Part shown: one piece after another, positions 1-7,053 of the stretch
How positions within the stretch are numbered: position 1 is the first letter of the stretch
Layout: every line of letters starts with the position of its first letter
NCBI GenBank assembly: GCA_947625705.1
Contig: CANQPG010000001.1
Span: 120,963-184,962 of the forward strand
DNA: 64,000 nucleotides
Source: an uncultured Peptococcaceae bacterium
Lineage (GTDB): Bacteria > Bacillota > Dehalobacteriia > UBA4068 > UBA4997
Reading direction: 5' to 3'
Notes under the pieces: generated by a model
The model's database searches: none
What the model saw: the letters and a program-made list of their open reading frames with translations, nothing else
What the model was told of the DNA's origin: nothing
Position numbers and translations under genes: made by a program

Positions 1-18
1 TTACGCCAGTGGGGGCGG

Positions 19-102
19 CTATCTCTTTGTTGTTATGTTGATAACCCCAAAGATAACAACAGCTAACAGGTTCAACAATAACATTGTCTCACCGATAGTC
101 AT
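19..102 (-). CDS. tiny single-span membrane peptide, holin-like toxin type
   Basis: A 27-residue peptide starts at an ATG preceded by AAAGGTGGTGATAGC, a good ribosome binding site. It begins MTIGETMLLLNLL, has one hydrophobic span (about residues 7-22) and ends in a basic TTKR tail. Size, the N-terminal polar residues, the single span and the basic end match the putative holin-like toxin family of Bacillota, which are type I toxin-like membrane peptides. The strand continues after the stop into a GC-rich sequence at the window edge that could be the start of a terminator hairpin. An antisense RNA partner cannot be judged because the window ends. The call rests on shape, not on catalytic motifs. 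Confidence 0.55.
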   Translation of the reverse strand: MTIGETMLLLNLLAVVIFGVINITTKR

Positions 103-206
103 GCTATCACCACCTTTGCAGGTAGTGGACAACCTTTGCCGCCTTTCTGATTACCGCCTAAGTTTAACACAAACGGGCGGCGAGTGCAACAAAAAACTTC
201 CAATAA

Positions 207-247
207 AATAGGCACCGTTTCTGTTTAAAGCAGAGACGGCGCCTATT
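207..247 (-). terminator. Rho-independent terminator after the stalk-protein operon
   Basis: Arms AATAGGC and GCCTATT enclose a further nine pairs with one mismatch and a seven-base loop. On the minus strand the hairpin is followed by TTTTATT, and on the plus strand by a T run, so it may work in both directions. It lies 14 bases past the stop of the last stalk gene. Confidence 0.8.
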
Positions 248-261
248 TTTTATCTTTGCGG

Positions 262-1455
262 CTATTGCGGCAGGGTATAGGTCAGCGTATACTGCTTGGT
301 TTCCCACCCCGCCCCGACATCATCGTCATACGGGCAGCACAGCGAAAAATACAGCACGCCGTCCTCTGCCCGCTCAAAGTACAGGTACGGCCAGGGATCT
401 ACCGGATTTTCAACGCCGAAGTTCTGCCAATACATTTCGTCAAGCCTGCTGCGCCATTTGCCCAATGCCTGCAAATCTGTTTCGGCCTGCGCCTTTACCT
501 CCGGGGTCACCAGCTCTTCTTCCATGTCGGTATATTCGGCGGTTTTGATGTCATAAACGCTGAAATCACAGCCATTGCCCACCAGCATAAAACGCCCGTC
601 CGTCCAATAGCAGCTGCCGACGTCATATTCCGTCACTGCGCCGGTCTTGTCATTGACGGAGAAAGTACCGCTTTGACCGGAAAGCCACAGCACATCGCCC
701 ACCCAAATAGGTTCGGGCGCCACGGTCATCAGCTTGGCAGTATAGACTGCGACGGCTTCGCCACCCGCCTTGGGCACCCAGGCGTACATATACAACTGCT
801 GGGTTATGCCGCCGAAATATATGCCGTTGCCGGTGAGCAGATAATTGCCGTTTTTGGTCAGCTCCACGGTGAAATAAGAGAGGCTGGCATAGTTGAAGCC
901 GCGGGAGGAAAGCATTGCCAGCTCGCCCAGCTTTTGCGTCTTTCCGTTCAGCGATAACGTCAGCTCTCCGGAGAGCTTGTTCAGCGTATACACGCCGCCG
1001 TTTGCGTCTTTATACGTCAGCTTGGGCGCGGCAATGGCTATCCGCTGTTTGTTGTAATCCACCTCATACCCCATCGCGTCGGAAATCAGCCGTACGGGCA
1101 GATAAACCTTGCCGCGCTGGCTGAATGGCCGCTGCTCCGTCAGGCCGTAAGTACCGGTGCCGTTGGCCGAATAATGCACCGTCATTTCGTCGCCCTTAAG
1201 CGGTATTTCCGTCCAGGTTCCGTCCGCCTCGGCAGCGATAACGCGCTGATTTTTCGCGTCCCATTGCACTTTCGCGCCCAGCGCTTCATAAATTGCGCGC
1301 ATAGGCAGATAACTGACACCGTTTTTCACCAGCGCAGGCTCGGCAATTTTCTGCCCCTCGACGAATACGGGCAAATTGTTCGCCGCCGGCGCGGGCATGG
1401 CGATACCCAGCGCCAGCGCAAACGTCATAATAAGGCTCAACACAACTTTTTTCAC
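262..1455 (-). CDS. secreted stalk-domain protein (copy 1)
   Basis: This 397-residue exported protein has a signal peptide (basic KK start, hydrophobic core, PAPAANN cleavage region) followed by two repeats of the copper amine oxidase N-terminal-like stalk fold. Each repeat carries the typical core, YLPMRAIYEALGAKV near residue 50 and YLPVRLISDAMGYEV near residue 120. The remaining C-terminal half is predicted beta-rich and is not recognised. The start is taken as GTG at 1455, six bases after GAGGTG, because it gives the same MKKxVLSL start as copy 3. It is the last gene of a three-gene tandem array and lies 18 bases after copy 2. Stalk domains in Clostridia usually occur in cell-surface proteins; the function of this one is unknown. 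Confidence 0.8.
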   Translation of the reverse strand: MKKVVLSLIMTFALALGIAMPAPAANNLPVFVEGQKIAEPALVKNGVSYLPMRAIYEALGAKVQWDAKNQRVIAAEADGTWTEIPLKGDEMTVHYSANGTGTYGLTEQRPFSQRGKVYLPVRLISDAMGYEVDYNKQRIAIAAPKLTYKDANGGVYTLNKLSGELTLSLNGKTQKLGELAMLSSRGFNYASLSYFTVELTKNGNYLLTGNGIYFGGITQQLYMYAWVPKAGGEAVAVYTAKLMTVAPEPIWVGDVLWLSGQSGTFSVNDKTGAVTEYDVGSCYWTDGRFMLVGNGCDFSVYDIKTAEYTDMEEELVTPEVKAQAETDLQALGKWRSRLDEMYWQNFGVENPVDPWPYLYFERAEDGVLYFSLCCPYDDDVGAGWETKQYTLTYTLPQ

Positions 1456-1473
1456 AGCTATCACCTCGGTTTT

Positions 1474-2673
1474 TTACTTGGGCAGGGCATAGGTCAGCGT
1501 CTGCACGGCGGGCGGGTCAATTACCTGCCCCTCTATGCCGAACAGATAATAGAGCTTGCCGTCCTGCTTTTGGTCAGTAGTCTCCTTATCAAACCGCAGG
1601 AAGACGTGCGCGTCCAAACTCATATCATTATTGATATTCTTCCAAACATAGTCATAATCGGCAAAATAATCCTGCTCGATCCATGCGTCGATTTTAGCCC
1701 GCGCTTCGTCGGTGATAAGTTCTGCGGAAAAATCGGTCAGCTTGGCGTTTGCGGTATCATATACCGTGCAGCCGGCCAGAACAAACCGCCCGTCCGACCA
1801 GATGGGGCAGCCAAAATCCGCCACCGGCGTCACCATGCCGGCAACGGTGTCAGCGGCGTCGTCAATATACGCCGCGCCGTCGTCAAAATCATACACCCAC
1901 AACTTGCTGCCCGCCCAGACCGGCTGATAGTTTTCGCCGCACACGCAGGTTTTTACCGTGCTGCTCGCCGTGTCTATCCAGCCCGTGACCTGATACAAAA
2001 ACGTCAGGGCGCCGCTGCCCATGCCGTCACATAACGCCAGATAATGGCCGTTAGGCGTTTGGCTTATTTGGAAGCTGCTGGGGTCATAATAGTTTGACAT
2101 CTCGTCAAGGCTGGGCAAAGCCAGCCTGCCGAGAATATGCCGCCCGCCGCCTGCCGCCAGCTGCGACACCTCGCCCGTCTGCAAGTCCAGCCGGCACATT
2201 CCGGTCTCCGCCGTGCCGTTCACCAGATAACGCTTTTCAATGTCAACGCGCCCGTTTGCCCACGTCACGTCGTATCCCATCAGCTCGGAAGCCAGCCGCA
2301 CCGGGATATAGACGCAGTCATTTTGGGCAAACGGCTTGCGCCCGGTGTAATCCACCGTAAGCTCCGCGCCGCCTGCCACCGCAAGATTAGCGCTTTTGGC
2401 GTTTAGCGGCAGCGTTGCCTTAGCGTATGTTCCAGCGCTGCCAAACCGCTCCGCCGTCACCGTTTGAGTTTTGCCGTTCCAGCTGACGCTGGCGTAAATG
2501 GCTTCATAAATCGCGCGCATAGGCAAATAACTGACGCCGTTTTGCACCAGCGCGGGTTCGGCGACTTTCTGCCCCTCGACAAATACGGGCAAATTGTTCG
2601 CCGCCGGCGCGGGCATGGCGATACCCAGCGCCAGCGCAAACGTCATAATAAGGCTCAACACAACTTTTTTCAC
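1474..2673 (-). CDS. secreted stalk-domain protein (copy 2)
   Basis: This 399-residue paralogue of its two neighbours has a GTG start after GAGGTG, a signal peptide and two stalk repeats (YLPMRAIYEAIYASV and YIPVRLASELMGYDV). A beta-rich C-terminal region with little similarity to copy 1 follows. The DNA for the signal peptide and the first stalk repeat is almost identical to copy 1, whereas the rest has diverged strongly. This mosaic suggests gene conversion or selection on the 5' part. It lies 17 bases downstream of copy 3, presumably in one transcript. The C-terminal region may carry the specific binding role, but no known motif was seen. Confidence 0.8.
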   Translation of the reverse strand: MKKVVLSLIMTFALALGIAMPAPAANNLPVFVEGQKVAEPALVQNGVSYLPMRAIYEAIYASVSWNGKTQTVTAERFGSAGTYAKATLPLNAKSANLAVAGGAELTVDYTGRKPFAQNDCVYIPVRLASELMGYDVTWANGRVDIEKRYLVNGTAETGMCRLDLQTGEVSQLAAGGGRHILGRLALPSLDEMSNYYDPSSFQISQTPNGHYLALCDGMGSGALTFLYQVTGWIDTASSTVKTCVCGENYQPVWAGSKLWVYDFDDGAAYIDDAADTVAGMVTPVADFGCPIWSDGRFVLAGCTVYDTANAKLTDFSAELITDEARAKIDAWIEQDYFADYDYVWKNINNDMSLDAHVFLRFDKETTDQKQDGKLYYLFGIEGQVIDPPAVQTLTYALPK

Positions 2674-2690
2674 AACTATCACCTCGGTTT

Positions 2691-3944
2691 TTACTGCGGC
2701 AGCTGATAGGTCACGTGGAACGTCTTATCCCTGCCGTTGGCCATCGGGTTGCCGTTTTCGTCAACTGCCCAGTAATGCACTATTAAATCAAAATACAGCA
2801 CGTTATCCTCCGCTTTGGTAAACCGCAGATAAACCACCTCGTCGCCGCAGGGCAGGTTGATCCATGTGCTGCCCAGATGCTTCCACAGACTTTCAAACTG
2901 CTCCGGTGTGTTGGCGCCCCAAGAATTCTTCTGCATAAACGTCTGCACCTGCGCCTTGATATCCGGTTCCAGCATGGCGCTCTTAAGGTCGGTCAGCTCC
3001 CCAGTCTTGATGTCGTAAACGTCAAAATCCGCGCCGCCGCCCAGCAGCATAAACCGCCCGTCCGTCCAATAGCACATATCGTAGCGTTCCTCGCCGTAAA
3101 TATCCGCCGTTTTATATTCGGTTATTTTGTTGGTTTTTTCGTCAATGGCAAAGGTAACGCCCTCGCCGGGCAGCCACAGCACGTCGCCAACCCAGCAATG
3201 CTTCGGCAGCGGGTCAAGCACGGAGGCCGCATAAGTCGTAACCGCCCGGCTGCCGTCCTTGGGCAGCCACGCGCGCACATCAAGCCCATTGGTCAGCGCG
3301 CCCTGCATCACACCGCTGCTCTTGAACAGATAATTGCCGTTTTTGGTCAGCTCCACGCTGAAATCAAACAGCCGGGCTGAACTCCAGCCACGGTTGGAAG
3401 GCATTGCCACCGCGCCCAGCCGCTTAACGCCGCCGTTTTGCGCAAGTTTCAGCTCGCCGGTGAGCAGATTCAGCGTGTAGACGCCGCCCTGGCCGTCGTC
3501 ATACGTCAGCCGGGGCGCAGCAATAGCCACCCGCTGTTTGTTATAGTCCACCTGATACCCCATCATGTCGGATACCAGCCGCACCGGCAGATACACCTTG
3601 CCGCCCTGGGCAAAAGGCCGCCGCCCCTCCAGATTAGCCTGCGAGCTGCTGCTGGCGGAATAATGCACCTCCAGCCAGTCGCCCTTAAGCGGAATTTCCG
3701 TCCAGGCGCCGCTCGGTTCGGTGGCGATGACGCGCTGGTTTTTCGCGTCCCAATCCACCTTGGCGCCCAACGCTTCATAGATCGCGCGCATGGGCAGATA
3801 GCTGGTATTGTTTTTCACCAGCGCCGGCTCGGCGACTTTCTGCCCCTCGACGAAAACGGGCAAATTGTTCGCCGCCAGCGCGGGCGCCGCCACCCCCAGC
3901 GCGAGAGCAAATGTCAGCACAAGGCTCAACACGGTTTTTTTCAT
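2691..3944 (-). CDS. secreted stalk-domain protein (copy 3, first of operon)
   Basis: The 417-residue protein starts at ATG 3944 behind TAAAAGGAGGG and is the promoter-proximal member of the array. Its signal peptide (MKKTVLSLVLTFALALG, cleavage near ALAANN) is followed by two stalk repeats containing YLPMRAIYEALGAKV and YLPVRLVSDMMGYQV. The C-terminal part resembles copy 1 in its recurring pattern: a T-rich strand, a CYWTDGRFML motif and a DVYDIKTGELTDL motif. Copies 1 and 3 are therefore full-length relatives, and copy 2 is more distant. An upstream in-frame extension of 21 codons has no ribosome binding site and was rejected. It is likely surface-exposed; the ligand is unknown. Confidence 0.8.
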   Translation of the reverse strand: MKKTVLSLVLTFALALGVAAPALAANNLPVFVEGQKVAEPALVKNNTSYLPMRAIYEALGAKVDWDAKNQRVIATEPSGAWTEIPLKGDWLEVHYSASSSSQANLEGRRPFAQGGKVYLPVRLVSDMMGYQVDYNKQRVAIAAPRLTYDDGQGGVYTLNLLTGELKLAQNGGVKRLGAVAMPSNRGWSSARLFDFSVELTKNGNYLFKSSGVMQGALTNGLDVRAWLPKDGSRAVTTYAASVLDPLPKHCWVGDVLWLPGEGVTFAIDEKTNKITEYKTADIYGEERYDMCYWTDGRFMLLGGGADFDVYDIKTGELTDLKSAMLEPDIKAQVQTFMQKNSWGANTPEQFESLWKHLGSTWINLPCGDEVVYLRFTKAEDNVLYFDLIVHYWAVDENGNPMANGRDKTFHVTYQLPQ

Positions 3945-3983
3945 ATTATCCCTCCTTTTATCGTCTTGAGATAGTTCTCTAAC

Positions 3984-4014
3984 CTTTAATACCCTGAGAA
4001 ACGGCAAAATGCCA
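3984..4014 (-). promoter_or_regulatory. conserved upstream block shared by two stalk operons
   Basis: About 32 bases upstream of stalk copy 3 match, with about four differences, a block at 11046-11076 upstream of the other stalk/propeller operon. Both contain the palindrome GGCAAAATGCC (here 4003-4013). It may be an operator or a promoter/leader element. No known riboswitch was recognised. Confidence 0.5.
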
Positions 4015-4067
4015 CATGGTTACAATGTTTTTTTTCGCGTACAATCGCAGTACCCCGCAAGGGCTTG

Positions 4068-4120
4068 GATAATACTTTTCCACTGATTTAGCGAAGGTCA
4101 TGAAGTGGAAAAGTATTATC
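4068..4120. repeat. palindromic intergenic repeat, copy A1
   Basis: A 53-base imperfect palindrome with ends GATAATACTTTTCCACT and AGTGGAAAAGTATTATC, and a centre that reads TCATGACCTTCGCTAAATC on the minus strand. The palindrome extends into flanking AGGGCT/GGAGCCCT. The same sequence recurs at 23984-24036 and, with variation, at four other intergenic sites in the window. Confidence 0.8.
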
Positions 4121-4146
4121 GGAGCCCTGTTAATCCGGTGGTCATT

Positions 4147-4208
4147 GATAAAACTTTCCGCTACATGAGTTCCGCTTCGCTGCACTAAATTTCGCGGAAA
4201 GTATTATC
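4147..4208. repeat. palindromic intergenic repeat, copy A2
   Basis: A 62-base member of the same family. It starts GATAAAACTTTCC, ends GGAAAGTATTATC, and has a longer centre with a TTCCGCTTCGCTG insertion and ACTAAATTTCGCG. It lies 26 bases from copy A1, so the two form a pair between the fumarase genes and the stalk operon. Confidence 0.75.
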
Positions 4209-4227
4209 AATGCCCGCCTTAAACAAA

Positions 4228-4254
4228 AAGGGAACGGCATTAAGCCGTTCCCTT
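4228..4254 (-). terminator. terminator after the fumarase operon
   Basis: AAGGGAACGGC and GCCGTTCCCTT pair perfectly over 11 bases around a five-base loop. On the minus strand the stem is followed by TTTTGTTT. It lies 12 bases past the stop of the fumarase beta gene. Confidence 0.85.
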
Positions 4255-4266
4255 GGTCGAATTACG

Positions 4267-4824
4267 TTAATCTTTAATATATGGTAACTTGCCGGTTTCG
4301 TAGATGTTCCCGCCAGAAGCGTCGCACGCCACAAAGCAGATAAGGTCTTCCACTTCCAGCTTATGTATCGCCTCCGGCCCCAAGTCCTCATACGCGATGA
4401 CCTCGCAGGTTTTCACGGCCTTGGCGATGACCGCCGCCGCGCCGCCGATGGCCGCCATATACACGGCCTTATGCTTTTTCAGCGCCGCCATAACGTCGGC
4501 ATTTCTGGGGCCTTTGCCGATAATGCCTTTCATGCCCTGCTCCAGCATCGCCGGGGTATAGGGATCCATGCGGTAAGAGCTGGTCGGCCCACAGGAGCCG
4601 ATCGGCTGGCCGGGCTTGGCCGGCGAGGGGCCGACGTAATAGATGATCTGGCCGGCAAGCTCCACCGGCAACTTTTCGCCGCGCTCCAGGCACTCCACCA
4701 GCCGCTTATGCGCCGCGTCGCGCCCGGTATAGATGATACCGCTGATACTCACAACGTCGCCCGCATGGAGCTTCATCACGTCCTCGTCCTTAAGAGGAGT
4801 CTGCAATTTGATAATATCCGCCAT
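4267..4824 (-). CDS. fumB: class I fumarate hydratase, beta subunit
   Basis: The 185-residue protein corresponds to the C-terminal half of iron-sulfur class I fumarases. Together with the alpha subunit it interconverts fumarate and malate. Supporting sequence includes SGIIYTGRDAAHKR near residue 30, a GPTSSYRMDPYTP segment near residue 80 that helps form the substrate pocket, and IGGAAAVIAKAV near residue 125. The length is normal for the split two-subunit form. It follows the alpha gene by 15 bases in the same direction. L-tartrate dehydratase beta is the main alternative, but the malic enzyme gene upstream favours fumarase. The symbol is used in the clostridial two-subunit sense. Confidence 0.88.
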   Translation of the reverse strand: MADIIKLQTPLKDEDVMKLHAGDVVSISGIIYTGRDAAHKRLVECLERGEKLPVELAGQIIYYVGPSPAKPGQPIGSCGPTSSYRMDPYTPAMLEQGMKGIIGKGPRNADVMAALKKHKAVYMAAIGGAAAVIAKAVKTCEVIAYEDLGPEAIHKLEVEDLICFVACDASGGNIYETGKLPYIKD

Positions 4825-4839
4825 TTTTCTCTCCTCCTT

Positions 4840-5685
4840 TTACAGTTCCACGCTGCTGTGACGCTGGCTGTGGCAATTCATCGTGACGAAAACGGGCAGC
4901 GAGGCGATATGGCAGGGGAAATATTCCACATTCACCGCCAGCGCCGATACGACGCCGCCCAAGCCCTGCGGCCCAATGCCCAGGTTATTGATACGCTCAA
5001 GCAGGTCTTCTTCCATTTTGGCATAGTTGGGGTTGGGGTTATGCTCGCCGATCTTGCGGTTCAGCGCCTTTTTGGAAAGGTAGGCCGCGTAATCGGAGGT
5101 GCCGCCGACGCCGACGCCCACGACGCCGGGCGGGCAGCATTTGCCGCCGGCGTTTTTCACCGTCTCCACCACGAAGTCCATCACGCCCTGGAGGCCGTCC
5201 GCCGGGCGCAGCATCTTCACGGCCGAGCAGTTCTCCGCGCCGCCGCCCTTGGGAAGCAGCGTGATCTTCAAACCATCGCCGGGCTTGATCTCGTAATGAA
5301 TGACGGCGGGGGTGTTGTCCTTGGTGTTGGTGCGGTCGAAGATCGGCTCGGCCACCATGGATTTGCGCAGATACCCGTTGATATAACCGCGCGCCACGCC
5401 CTCGTTGATGGCGTCCTCGAAGCCGCCGCCGGTGATGACCAGCTCCTGCCCCATTTCGATGATGAACAGAGCCGTGCCGGTGTCCTGGCAAAGCGGCATT
5501 TGCTCGGCTGCCGCCACCTCGTAATTCTCACAGCACTGCTGCAACACATATTGGCCGGTGGGGGAAACTTCCCGGTCTCTCCCCTCGGCCAGCGCCTGCT
5601 TCACGTCCTCCGGCAGGTAATATCCCGCGTCGAGGCAAAGCTTCTCCACCGCGTCGGCAATAACGCTTGCTTTAATTTCCCGCAT
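4840..5685 (-). CDS. fumA: class I fumarate hydratase, alpha subunit
   Basis: A 281-residue oxygen-sensitive hydro-lyase subunit that would carry the catalytic [4Fe-4S] cluster. Three conserved cysteines are visible: in PLCQDTGTA (about residue 66), in ENCSAVKML (about 154) and in GGKCCPPGVVG (about 195). The spacing is that of class I fumarase or tartrate dehydratase alpha subunits. The start ATG follows AAGGAGG-type sequence. The gene sits between malic enzyme and the beta subunit in what looks like one operon, linking malate decarboxylation with fumarate/malate exchange. An iron-sulfur hydratase suits an anaerobe. Confidence 0.88.
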   Translation of the reverse strand: MREIKASVIADAVEKLCLDAGYYLPEDVKQALAEGRDREVSPTGQYVLQQCCENYEVAAAEQMPLCQDTGTALFIIEMGQELVITGGGFEDAINEGVARGYINGYLRKSMVAEPIFDRTNTKDNTPAVIHYEIKPGDGLKITLLPKGGGAENCSAVKMLRPADGLQGVMDFVVETVKNAGGKCCPPGVVGVGVGGTSDYAAYLSKKALNRKIGEHNPNPNYAKMEEDLLERINNLGIGPQGLGGVVSALAVNVEYFPCHIASLPVFVTMNCHSQRHSSVEL

Positions 5686-5718
5686 GGTTGTTCCTCCTTA
5701 TGCAGTTTCAGTTTTCCG

Positions 5719-6900
5719 TCAGATACGCGCCACGCCGGAAGCTTTGGCGGCTTCGCCCACCGCTTTGGCGATGACGGCGGCCACGTTCTTGTCCAGCGCG
5801 CTGGGGATAATGTTCTCCACGCCCAGCTCGTCGTCCGGGATATAAGCGGCCAGAGCTTTCGCGGCGGCCAGCTTCATTTCCTCATTAATATCGCTGGCGC
5901 GCACGGCCAAAGCGCCCTTAAACAGCCCCGGGAACACCAGCACGTTGTTGATCTGGTTGGGATAATCGGAACGCCCGGTGCCGACGACAGCCGCGCCGCC
6001 CGCTTTGGCGTCCTCCGGGAAAATTTCCGGCGTCGGGTTGGCCATCGCGAAGATGATCGCGTCTTTCGCCATCGTCTTCACCATCTCAGTCGTAACGAGG
6101 CCGGGCTTGGAAACGCCGACGAAAACGTCCGCGCCCTGCAATGCTTCGGCCAGGCCGCCCTTTCTGCCCTCGTGATTGGTCTTGCCGGCCAAGTCCTTGT
6201 GGTTGTCGTTCAGCATGGTCTCCGGCACGTCTTTGTTCAAAATGCCTTTCATATCCACCAGGAACATTTCCTTAACGCCCATGGCCAGGATAATACGGGC
6301 AATGGCGCTGCCTGCCGCGCCGCAGCCGTTGATGACCACCGTCAAATCGGCGAAATTCTTCTTCACCACTTTGGCCGCATTGATGATCGCGGAAAGCACG
6401 CAGACCGCCGTGCCGTGCTGGTCGTCGTGGAAGATCGGGATATCGGTGACCTCTTTCAGCCGCCGCTCGATCTCAAAGCAGCGGGGCGCCGCGATATCCT
6501 CCAGATTGACGCCGCCGAACACCGGGGCGATGTTTTTCACCGTGCGGATAATTTCCTCGTCGTCCTGCGTATCCACGCAGATGGGAAAAGCGTCCACGTC
6601 GGCGAACTCCTTAAACAAAATGCACTTGCCCTCCATTACCGGGATAGCCGCTTTTGCGCCGATATTGCCCAGACCCAGCACCGCGCTGCCGTCGGAAACC
6701 ACCGCCACCAGGTTGCCCTTGGCGGTGTACTTGTAGACGTCGTCGGCGTTATCGCGGATCTGGCGGCAAGGCTCGGCCACGCCGGGGGTATAGGCGGTGC
6801 TTAAATCGTCGCGGGTCTTCACCGCCACCTTGCTGACAACTTCGATTTTGCCCTGATGCTTTTCGTGCATTTCCAAAGCTAATTTGTTGTAATCTGCCAT
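5719..6900 (-). CDS. NAD(P)-dependent malic enzyme
   Basis: The 393-residue enzyme oxidatively decarboxylates malate to pyruvate and CO2. It belongs to the short bacterial malic enzyme class without a phosphotransacetylase tail. Visible features are STAYTPGVAEPCR near residue 36, the GLGNIGAKAAIPVMEGK segment near 78, HDDQHGTAVCVLSA near 160 with metal-binding acidic residues, and the Rossmann motif NGCGAAGSAIAR near 192. The start at ATG 6900 behind GAAAGGGAG was preferred over an upstream in-frame start without a ribosome site. It is the first gene of the malic enzyme-fumarase operon, with a promoter at 6991-7019. Cofactor preference cannot be decided here. Confidence 0.88.
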   Translation of the reverse strand: MADYNKLALEMHEKHQGKIEVVSKVAVKTRDDLSTAYTPGVAEPCRQIRDNADDVYKYTAKGNLVAVVSDGSAVLGLGNIGAKAAIPVMEGKCILFKEFADVDAFPICVDTQDDEEIIRTVKNIAPVFGGVNLEDIAAPRCFEIERRLKEVTDIPIFHDDQHGTAVCVLSAIINAAKVVKKNFADLTVVINGCGAAGSAIARIILAMGVKEMFLVDMKGILNKDVPETMLNDNHKDLAGKTNHEGRKGGLAEALQGADVFVGVSKPGLVTTEMVKTMAKDAIIFAMANPTPEIFPEDAKAGGAAVVGTGRSDYPNQINNVLVFPGLFKGALAVRASDINEEMKLAAAKALAAYIPDDELGVENIIPSALDKNVAAVIAKAVGEAAKASGVARI

Positions 6901-6990
6901 CTCGAAACTCCCTTTCTCATCTGCTAATATTTTATTGATTTTCCGCCCTGCCCGCCAGTGCCTGATGGACAAAGCTTCCTCCCTACTATA

Positions 6991-7019
6991 ATAATAAACT
7001 ATTTGCCCGCCAATTACAA
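6991..7019 (-). promoter_or_regulatory. sigma-A-type promoter of the malic enzyme-fumarase operon
   Basis: On the minus strand, TTGTAA (7014-7019) and TATTAT (6991-6996) are separated by 17 bases, about 90 bases upstream of the malic enzyme start. Both boxes match the consensus in four or five of six positions. Confidence 0.55.
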
Positions 7020-7053
7020 CAGCATTTTTGCCGCTTTCGACAATTCGCGCCGC

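Noticed and set aside
4003-4013. Sigma-54 promoter (GG/GC spacing) in the stalk upstream block
   Set aside because: The distance between GG and GC is four bases too short for a -24/-12 promoter.
3984-4014. Cyclic-di-GMP or other known riboswitch upstream of the stalk operon
   Set aside because: The conserved block is too short and lacks the core motifs of known classes; it was kept as an unassigned regulatory block.
4363-6804. An 813-codon plus-strand open frame opposite fumarase and malic enzyme
   Set aside because: Codon bias of high-GC genes leaves long antisense frames. Its composition (His, Arg, Ala, Gln rich) is typical of antisense readings, and the minus strand carries three clear enzymes.
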